A stretch of DNA of 22,249 nt, taken from positions 1 through 22,249 of the forward strand of contig JBAXXY010000029.1 in the NCBI GenBank assembly GCA_037127655.1, read 5' to 3'. Positions 16,702-22,249 of the stretch are shown piece after piece (position 1 is the stretch's first letter; every line of letters starts with the position of its first letter). The notes below the pieces were generated by a model that worked only from the letters and a program-made list of their open reading frames with translations, was not told the DNA's origin and ran no database searches. The stretch is from GWF2-38-69 sp037127655. GTDB lineage: Bacteria > Verrucomicrobiota > Lentisphaeria > Victivallales > GWF2-38-69. The translations under genes were made by a program, and so were the position numbers.

Positions 16702-16731
16702 ATTATAGTCTTGCTGGTATATTTAATTCAA
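16702..16731 (-). promoter_or_regulatory. Promoter of the calpain-like gene, probably giving a leaderless message
   Basis: On the minus strand a -35 TTGAAT (16731-16726), an 18-base spacer and a perfect -10 TATAAT (16707-16702) are seen. Only eight bases lie between the -10 and the ATG at 16693, so the start point would fall at or within about two bases of the start codon. The opposite strand serves the divergent NlpC/P60-like gene within the same 57 bases. Confidence 0.6.
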
Positions 16732-16750
16732 TAAGAGGACTGTTTTTAAT

Positions 16751-17803
16751 ATGAATCTCACATTCATTTCCAGAAATAAAATAATTCCAGTGGCGGCGTG
16801 CTTCGTTTTCGCTTTCTCTATTGTATTGAAAGCGGAAGACTCTGTCCGGCAAATGGATAATGCCAAGAGACAAGAAGAGACAACTCCCGGGATGCATATG
16901 TATCAGGTAACTGCAGAGTTTCTTAAGAACATCGAGGATAACTGCTACCATAATCAATATGATATGTTTTATGCCTATGGCGGTTCGACAAAGAGAGGTA
17001 TCGCTCTCGTGCAAAATGGGAAGTTGCGAGATAAAGAATTTCCTCCAGTCAAGCATATCGCTTTGAAAAAAGGATACGCTGTAAAAGATATCGCCCCAAA
17101 TTTCCCTAACTATATACCTTCGAACAAACCTGTTCATTATAATGGGCTTGTTCGTCTTTTCCCTTGCATCGGGACAATCACACACACAATGAGCGATGGC
17201 AATACTAGCACACTGTATTTATCGCAAACGGATTGCGACGGTTTCGCAAACTTTATTCTTTGCCAGGTCTCGCCGGAAGCATATCTAGAGTTGCCTATCG
17301 CTAAAGACAACAAACCATGGCGTTCCGCAGGTGACTATGCAGTTTTTTTCCAGGAGCACAAAAATACACCAACAAAGTATTGGAAAACAATAACGACATC
17401 CGACTCTTCTCCGAATGATCTCATGCAAGCTGAACCAGGTGATATTCTTGCCTGGAAAGAGGAACCATCTGGCGGGCATATAATGATTATTGCTTCAAAA
17501 CCTGTACTGACAAATGATTACTACTGTGTCAGCATTATTGATTCAACCAATGTCAGCCGTTTTAAAGATTCACAGGTCAACTCAGAGAAAAGAATGCTGA
17601 TTCAGAAGGTTCCAGACACGGTACCGCCCACATATGTGTCAGGAGAAAAGGACATAGCAAGAGCAAGAAGCGGAGTAGGCTCTGGTGAAATTCATCTATA
17701 CTATGATGAAAACAGTGCTGTCAAGTGGAGTTGCCAATCAAATGAAAAGCACCCAAGAACATACTTCAAGGTCTTCTCTATAGGCCGTCTAATATCACAG
17801 TAA
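16751..17803 (+). CDS. Secreted NlpC/P60-like papain-fold hydrolase
   Basis: The 350-residue protein has a Sec signal peptide (h-region about residues 11-26, cleavage near LKA-ED). Its core resembles the NlpC/P60-type papain fold: TDCDGFANFIL with Cys162 as nucleophile, then AEPGDILAWKE (228-237) and GGHIMIIA with His243, followed by SIIDST (Asp264) and GVGSGEIHLYYDE. The usual NlpC spelling is DCSG; here it is DCDG. Enzymes of this class cut peptide bonds in peptidoglycan stem peptides or related substrates outside the cytoplasm. The first 100 residues of the mature protein are not recognised. The gene is divergent from the calpain-like peptidase gene and converges with the second FucP-like permease; AAGAGG stands 12 bases before the start, a rather long spacing. 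Confidence 0.72.
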   Translation: MNLTFISRNKIIPVAACFVFAFSIVLKAEDSVRQMDNAKRQEETTPGMHMYQVTAEFLKNIEDNCYHNQYDMFYAYGGSTKRGIALVQNGKLRDKEFPPVKHIALKKGYAVKDIAPNFPNYIPSNKPVHYNGLVRLFPCIGTITHTMSDGNTSTLYLSQTDCDGFANFILCQVSPEAYLELPIAKDNKPWRSAGDYAVFFQEHKNTPTKYWKTITTSDSSPNDLMQAEPGDILAWKEEPSGGHIMIIASKPVLTNDYYCVSIIDSTNVSRFKDSQVNSEKRMLIQKVPDTVPPTYVSGEKDIARARSGVGSGEIHLYYDENSAVKWSCQSNEKHPRTYFKVFSIGRLISQ

Positions 17804-17854
17804 TCTTAAAATACATCAGCGTAATATCTTCATCAGCAAGACATGCTTGACACC

Positions 17855-19102
17855 TTAGTTCTTATCAAAAATAGTCTTGTTATTTACAAATGGTTTGGCT
17901 GTCATGGATATATACAGCATAAAAAGGATTGTAATATAAACAAGGCACATTCCCACGCGCAAACTTGTCATATTTCCCAAAGCTCCGACTAGCAAAGGCA
18001 CAATAGCTCCTCCGATAATCCCTGTGCAGAAAATACCTGAAACTGAACCGTGATGAGATTTCAGAGAATTCATCCCAAGCGAAAATACGCTTCCATACAT
18101 AACAGATGTTAAGAAACCGCATACGACAAAAGAGACCAATGAGACTTGCGGCGCCCCAAACAAAGCCAAACTCAGAGCAATCAACTGCGCTATTAAAAAC
18201 ACTGTCAGTATTTTTTTGACATCAAAAAGTTTGAGCAATACAATACCTAAAAGACTGCCTACGCTTTGCATAGCCCAGAAAAGAGCCACGGCCTGAGCTC
18301 CCGTGGTATTGGCATTAAACCCATGATAATCCTGAAGGAATTTTGACATCCATACACTGATTCCCTGCTCCATCCCGACATAGCAAAAAATACCGAAGAA
18401 GTAAAGAATAACGACCTTATTTTCCAGGAGTTTTAATACTGTGCCGAACCCTTCAACTCTTTCTGTTTCGGTAAGTTCAATCTTAGGAAATTTTATAAAA
18501 GCGATTATGATGATCATGACAATCATCACTAGAGCATTCAGCCAGTAAATAGATACCCAGGATAAACTTGCAGGGACGAGTTTCGACATACTCAGGAGGA
18601 AGAAATTAGCGTTGGCATTTTGTGGAAGGTTCATCACCAGATATGAATAGACAAGCGGGCTCAGAAAGGAAGCAGCCCCAAAAAATATCTGGGTCAAAAC
18701 GGAGTTAAATGAATAGTGCTCCTCACCGCCTGCAGTCCTGAGCAAAGGCCAGAAAGCTGTTTGCAGCATAGCGACGCATGCGCCGACAATAAACAATCCT
18801 GCAAGATAAGTCAGGTAATTCGGATGAATGGAAAAGATCAGCGATCCGATTGTCCCGATGACAAAAGCCAGAATTATGACAAACTTAGCTCCGTATTTTT
18901 CCAGCATATAACCTGCCGGGATAGAAATTATGTATGCGATAAAGAACGCAAAAGGAAGGATCCCGGCCTGAGCAAGGCTCAGATGCAAATCTGTGGTTGC
19001 TGTAGGCATTATCGGACCAAGGATATTTGTCACAAAAGAGATGACAAAGAACGATACCATCACAAGGCTGACCATTAAAAAACTTCTATTCGACTTCGAC
19101 AT
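17855..19102 (-). CDS. FucP-like major facilitator sugar permease, second copy
   Basis: The 415-residue protein is a clear paralogue of the permease at 14402-15646, sharing long identical stretches such as AGILPFAFFIAY and the same GGEE after TM4. It is of the FucP/GlcP type, twelve helices, inner membrane. The positions of E. coli FucP Asp46 and Glu135 are Gly29 and Gln114, and the family's conserved Asn-Pro after TM4 is Trp-Pro here (AFWPLLRTAGG, Trp118), unlike the first copy, which keeps Asn-Pro. This suggests a different substrate. AGGA seven bases before the ATG is the ribosome site. The POT transporter gene ends 44 bases upstream, so it is probably the last gene of the nuclease-transporter operon. 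Confidence 0.87.
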   Translation of the reverse strand: MSKSNRSFLMVSLVMVSFFVISFVTNILGPIMPTATTDLHLSLAQAGILPFAFFIAYIISIPAGYMLEKYGAKFVIILAFVIGTIGSLIFSIHPNYLTYLAGLFIVGACVAMLQTAFWPLLRTAGGEEHYSFNSVLTQIFFGAASFLSPLVYSYLVMNLPQNANANFFLLSMSKLVPASLSWVSIYWLNALVMIVMIIIIAFIKFPKIELTETERVEGFGTVLKLLENKVVILYFFGIFCYVGMEQGISVWMSKFLQDYHGFNANTTGAQAVALFWAMQSVGSLLGIVLLKLFDVKKILTVFLIAQLIALSLALFGAPQVSLVSFVVCGFLTSVMYGSVFSLGMNSLKSHHGSVSGIFCTGIIGGAIVPLLVGALGNMTSLRVGMCLVYITILFMLYISMTAKPFVNNKTIFDKN

Positions 19103-19146
19103 ATTGCTTTCCTTTTATTTTTTAAGTTGCAATGATGATTATTGAA

Positions 19147-20604
19147 CTATTTATTGATGATATATCTCTTTAGAATTGGGGCTGTCAGAGCCATTATTAC
19201 GCTTAAAACAAGTGTAGCCACTCCAATTTTCAAGAACAAATTTGTGTAGATAGGAAGAGTAAGGATAGGATCAGTTATTTCCTTTGGAATGCTAGCAAAT
19301 GCCGCTATATAGCCTCCAAGAAGCATGGCTACAGCTGTAGCCATAAACCATATTCCCATCATTAGCCCCATTATCTTTTGAGGCACGAGTTTGGCTATCA
19401 TAGCAAGCCCTATTCCGCTAATAAATATCTCACCTATGCTCATAAGCCCTACTGCCAGGAACAACCACTCTCCTGCAATCCTTCCATTAGCATCGGCAAA
19501 AAACAGCGCGGCAAATTTCAGTACAAGGAAACCCAATGAGCAAAGAAACATTCCAAAAGCGAACTTGGTAGGGATTGAAATTTGTTTTCCTTTCTTTGCA
19601 GATTTATGAAAGAAATAAGCAAGTATCGGACTGGCAAAAAGAATCCAGAAAGGATTGAAAGACTGGAAGGCCAAAGGATCAAGAGGAATGCCAAATATTG
19701 TATGTATGGTATTCCTGATAGTAAATAAATTTATAGATGTAGCTCTCTGCTGGTAAAGGATATAAAAACTTATTGCCTCGAGAATAAGGATTAAGGCCAC
19801 GCCTAACTGTTTTCTTTCAGATAACTCAGCTTTGATTAACAACCTTATACATAAAATGACTATAAGAACTAAGATGATTCCCAAAAGAAGTTTAGCTATA
19901 GCTATATGCTCAAGAAGAGAAGCTGAAATCAGAATCAGAACGATGATTACCCCAATTACCTTTAGATAGTCAAATAATTTTGCTTTTCTGAAGTCAGGTT
20001 CGGACCCCACTTCAGAGACCATGTTCTTAAAAAATATAAAACTTGCTATAGCAAGGAAAAGGCCAATAAAACTTACTCCGAAAGCTACATTCCATCCAAA
20101 ATGCTTTGCTATGGCAGGAACAGAGAGAGAAGACATAAAAGAGCCGACATTGATTGCCATATAATACAAAGTAAAAGCCGATTCAACTCTATGGTCTTCC
20201 TTGTGGAACAACTTTGTCACAAGCGTCGATGGATTGGACTTGAAGATTGCATTACCTGCGATGATGGTTCCCAGTCCCCAGAAAAGGTATGCTTGAGGAT
20301 TCAAAGCAAGAATTATATATCCCAGAGCCAAAACAAAGGCGCCGACAATCGTAGTCCTTTTCGAACCCAGAATGTTATCGCCGATGTATCCTCCTACGCT
20401 CAAAAAGGCATAAGCCAGAGCTGTAAAAGCGCCAAATATATGGTCAGCTATATCATCAGGCAACCCTACAACCTTTATCATAAAATAGATCAATATGGCC
20501 TGCATTCCGTACCAGCCGAACCTTTCCCAAAGTTCGACGAAGAAGATCAGGCTGAAAGGTTTGAATGGTCTCTCTGGATAAATGTTGTGCTGGGCTGTGT
20601 CCAT
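19147..20604 (-). CDS. POT/PTR2-family proton-dependent oligopeptide transporter
   Basis: The 485-residue protein belongs to the POT branch of the major facilitators, which import di- and tripeptides with protons. TM1 has the family's E-x-x-E-R-F-x-W/Y-YG motif as ELWERFGWYG (Glu24, Glu27, Arg28), TM2-TM3 has GGYIGDNILGSKRTTIVGA (71-89), TM4 has GNAIFKSNPSTLVTKLF with Lys122, and TM5 has the PTR2 signature as FTLYYMAINVGSF (144-156). Length and helix count are normal, with two extra helices in the middle as in bacterial POTs. AAGGAG six bases before the ATG is a strong ribosome site. It starts 16 bases after the nuclease gene stop and precedes a sugar permease. Confidence 0.93.
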   Translation of the reverse strand: MDTAQHNIYPERPFKPFSLIFFVELWERFGWYGMQAILIYFMIKVVGLPDDIADHIFGAFTALAYAFLSVGGYIGDNILGSKRTTIVGAFVLALGYIILALNPQAYLFWGLGTIIAGNAIFKSNPSTLVTKLFHKEDHRVESAFTLYYMAINVGSFMSSLSVPAIAKHFGWNVAFGVSFIGLFLAIASFIFFKNMVSEVGSEPDFRKAKLFDYLKVIGVIIVLILISASLLEHIAIAKLLLGIILVLIVILCIRLLIKAELSERKQLGVALILILEAISFYILYQQRATSINLFTIRNTIHTIFGIPLDPLAFQSFNPFWILFASPILAYFFHKSAKKGKQISIPTKFAFGMFLCSLGFLVLKFAALFFADANGRIAGEWLFLAVGLMSIGEIFISGIGLAMIAKLVPQKIMGLMMGIWFMATAVAMLLGGYIAAFASIPKEITDPILTLPIYTNLFLKIGVATLVLSVIMALTAPILKRYIINK

Positions 20605-20620
20605 AAAAATCTCCTTATCT

Positions 20621-21940
20621 TTAATATACCTGCATCAAGTTATTGACAGTGGGAATTGAATTATCATTCTTGAGTTGATTTACATAGTTTACAAAAGTTT
20701 CAGGCGCATTATCAGGGTCATAGATTGCAGTCAGAAGACAGCCTAGCCTTACAGCTGACATATACATCTGCAGTGTCGTAACAGGCCCAAGTGAATTAAT
20801 ATAATCTGTCGTCGGAGGAGGAATTGTTATGCTGGCGCTCGTGAGGATTGTTCCATCTGGAGCATACCCTGACCTGCAAGGACGGTCTTCTATCTTGGGC
20901 TGTTTATCCAAAGAAGGCGCCGGCATTGGCTGATTGAGCTTATTAAATACATTCGCTACGGCGACCATATATGATTCGGTCGCCCATGACATTATCAGGT
21001 CACTGCCGCAACCGACATTATGTACGATATTGGTTTCCCATTGGGTTGAGGAATACATAGCATCTATTGAATTAGCTACATCGGTAATTTGCGCCGCAGA
21101 TTGCTGGTTTATGTAAATTTCGCTGTCCTGAGTGGTTTCTGTATTTATATTGAGCGGGACAAAGCTATTACCCGGATTGTCCCAGAGGGCGTGTAGTTCC
21201 TGTATAGTGCTTGAGCCGACATTATTGGATATGGTTACATAAGGTTCAGCAAAATATATCTCATTGCCGCCGTAACTGTCTTCTTGGGTCTTGCCTTGCA
21301 TAAACATCGGATCACTCATGTGCAAAGGCTCAGTATTGTCTCCGGCAAAGTGAATCAGGTGGCGCAAAGCGAAAATCACTTCGTTATTGCTTATCTGGCT
21401 TTTAGTAGAAGGATCCTGGCTTAAGGCAAGAGATTTAATGCAGCTTCGAAGTACATAGTATAAGTCATCATTTGCCAACTGATTAGCCGTTTGCTGAGCA
21501 TCAGCTGCTATCTGAGCGCGAACAGTGTCTAAAGCAATAGAAGTATCAAGATTAGCTACTTCTCCGTAATTGAACTGAATATCTATGAAGTGAGCGTTTG
21601 CATAAAAACTCTCAGCATTCGGCGAGGCATTCGGTCCCCACCCGCTTAGAGGAATGTATTTAATTGTATCAGGCCATGGAGCGACGGCAGAAGCAAGAAA
21701 ATTATCTGGATTATCGACGCCGGAAATCACAGTACATGGAACAGGGCCAGGAATGGGAAAATTTTGATTTTGCTGAAGTAAAGGAATAACTACGCTTCGT
21801 GCGTCATCTGAAATATACTTATTTTCACTGTTAAAGGCTAAATATGCAATAACAGTGTGAGGCGTAACACCCCATCCAAAACTGTTAGCTGTCAGTAGAA
21901 TACATAATGACGAAATAAGCAGTGTTTTCTTGGCATTCAT
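20621..21940 (-). CDS. Secreted S1/P1-type zinc nuclease
   Basis: Translation most likely begins at the ATG at 21940, where AGAGGA stands six bases upstream; the longer frame from 21982 has an unlikely N-terminus. The 439-residue protein has a signal peptide ending ANSFG, which would leave Trp23 as the mature N-terminus. In S1/P1 nucleases the N-terminal Trp and eight other residues hold three Zn2+: the matching residues here are Trp23, His28, Asp91, His117, His197, Asp201, His207, His250 and Asp254 (in WGVTPH, WPDTIK, HFIDI, HFAGDNTEPLH and LHALWD). Such enzymes degrade single-stranded DNA and RNA and release 5' nucleotides outside the cell or in the periplasm. The protein is longer than the usual 270-300 residues. 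A phospholipase C-like relative is the main alternative. Confidence 0.9.
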   Translation of the reverse strand: MNAKKTLLISSLCILLTANSFGWGVTPHTVIAYLAFNSENKYISDDARSVVIPLLQQNQNFPIPGPVPCTVISGVDNPDNFLASAVAPWPDTIKYIPLSGWGPNASPNAESFYANAHFIDIQFNYGEVANLDTSIALDTVRAQIAADAQQTANQLANDDLYYVLRSCIKSLALSQDPSTKSQISNNEVIFALRHLIHFAGDNTEPLHMSDPMFMQGKTQEDSYGGNEIYFAEPYVTISNNVGSSTIQELHALWDNPGNSFVPLNINTETTQDSEIYINQQSAAQITDVANSIDAMYSSTQWETNIVHNVGCGSDLIMSWATESYMVAVANVFNKLNQPMPAPSLDKQPKIEDRPCRSGYAPDGTILTSASITIPPPTTDYINSLGPVTTLQMYMSAVRLGCLLTAIYDPDNAPETFVNYVNQLKNDNSIPTVNNLMQVY

Positions 21941-21969
21941 AAATTTTCCTCTTTTTATTAATGTTAATT

Positions 21970-21987
21970 GAGCCTCTTGCAAAACTC
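21970..21987 (-). repeat. Candidate insertion-sequence end (TTTTGCAAGAGGCTC on the minus strand)
   Basis: The 18 bases GAGCCTCTTGCAAAACTC lie between the nuclease start and a small reading frame on the plus strand, and they look like a terminal repeat of a transposable element of the IS4/IS5 type. This is pattern memory only. The other end is outside the window, so neither an inverted partner nor a target duplication can be tested. Confidence 0.25.
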
Positions 21988-22022
21988 TGAATTAAATGTT
22001 GGCAAATAGCCATAAAACAGCC

Positions 22023-22050
22023 TTTAAAACAGGAAGCTGTATGCTATAAT
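22023..22050 (+). promoter_or_regulatory. Possible promoter for the reading frame at the right edge
   Basis: A perfect -10 TATAAT (22045-22050) has a weak -35 TTTAAA (22023-22028) 16 bases before it. A small interrupted inverted repeat (ACAGC at 22017-22021 with AAGCTGT at 22034-22040) overlaps the -35 to -10 spacer. A strong ribosome site AAAGAGGA (22081-22088) and an ATG at 22096 follow. Confidence 0.45.
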
Positions 22051-22095
22051 ATCTTTGTAATTAATTACTTAAGATAAAACAAAGAGGATTATAAA

Positions 22096-22249
22096 ATGAT
22101 ACAACTTCCTGATATGTTTTATAACATATAACACTATCTTTTTCCAGAGCTTATGGAAAGGTTAATAGCTAGATTTATTTTACGATCCATAATGATTTAG
22201 AAACACCGATGATTTTTATATATAATTAAACATACTATTTGGATAATAT
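22096..22249 (+). pseudogene. Degenerate reading frame at the right edge, possibly a transposase start
   Basis: The ATG at 22096 has a good ribosome site seven bases upstream and a promoter-like -10 box, but after eleven codons (MIQLPDMFYNI) it meets TAA at 22129-22131. The same frame then continues as HYLFPELMERLIARFILRSIMI before a TAG at 22198; another frame, entered by a one- or two-base shift, reads on for some codons. A helical N-terminus of this kind, following a possible insertion-sequence end, suggests a broken transposase. I do not recognise the family. A short leader peptide is the alternative. The window ends before this can be settled. Confidence 0.35.

Noticed and set aside
16703..17185. 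160-codon open frame on the minus strand opposite the NlpC/P60-like gene
   Set aside because: It runs through the divergent promoter gap and the signal-peptide region of a supported gene; its translation has no domain, signal or ribosome site.
18716..19078. 120-codon open frame on the plus strand inside the second FucP-like gene
   Set aside because: The reading is highly charged and Cys/His-rich, as expected for the complement of membrane-protein codons; no homology is recognised.
20101..20646. 181-codon open frame on the plus strand opposite the POT transporter start
   Set aside because: It is antisense to a strongly supported transporter and its translation is rich in Cys, Arg and Gln without any domain.
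21941..21982. Longer N-terminus for the S1/P1 nuclease from 21982
   Set aside because: The extra 14 residues precede a normal signal peptide, and the ribosome site AGAGGA inside them fits the ATG at 21940.

Overview
The window is A+T-rich, densely coded DNA from a Gram-negative bacterium. No rRNA or taxonomic marker is present, so the host cannot be named with confidence. Two ArnT-type lipid-linked sugar transferases, a PilT-like ATPase and many Sec signal peptides point to a diderm. HypC and HypD imply a [NiFe] hydrogenase and so probably anaerobic metabolism. The protein families (an ArnT-like enzyme with a Gln-Glu motif, a ROK kinase without the usual zinc motif, a small secreted SH3-like protein, Bacteroides/PVC-style fucose-permease relatives) hint at the PVC superphylum or a neighbour; this is inference.

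Left part (1-8122, plus strand): the end of a GNAT acetyltransferase; a DUF4160/DUF2442 gene pair with a good promoter, framed by two identical 21-nt heptamer repeats; a Ca2+-type P-type ATPase; a Bcr/CflA-type exporter with its own promoter; then hypC, hypD and an ArnT-like glycosyltransferase, tightly spaced and probably one transcript.

Middle (8166-16693, minus strand): a second ArnT-like transferase convergent with the first; an inositol-monophosphatase-family enzyme with its own promoter; a secreted unknown protein four bases ahead of a PilT-like ATPase; then a compact cluster running from a calpain-like secreted peptidase through a FucP-like permease and a ROK sugar kinase to a DUF374 acyltransferase.

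Right part (16751-22249): a secreted NlpC/P60-like protein is divergent from the calpain-like peptidase, so two predicted extracytoplasmic cysteine hydrolases lie back to back. Beyond it, on the minus strand, an S1/P1-type zinc nuclease, a POT peptide transporter and a second FucP-like permease form a probable operon. Together 13503-21940 reads as a scavenging region: exported hydrolases for protein, wall peptide and nucleic acid, transporters for peptides and sugars, and a sugar kinase. The right edge holds the start of a degenerate reading frame that may belong to an insertion sequence.

Several promoters share one form: a TTG-containing or related -35, a 16-18 bp spacer and a TATAAT/TATACT-like -10. 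No tRNA, rRNA, CRISPR array or convincing intrinsic terminator was seen.
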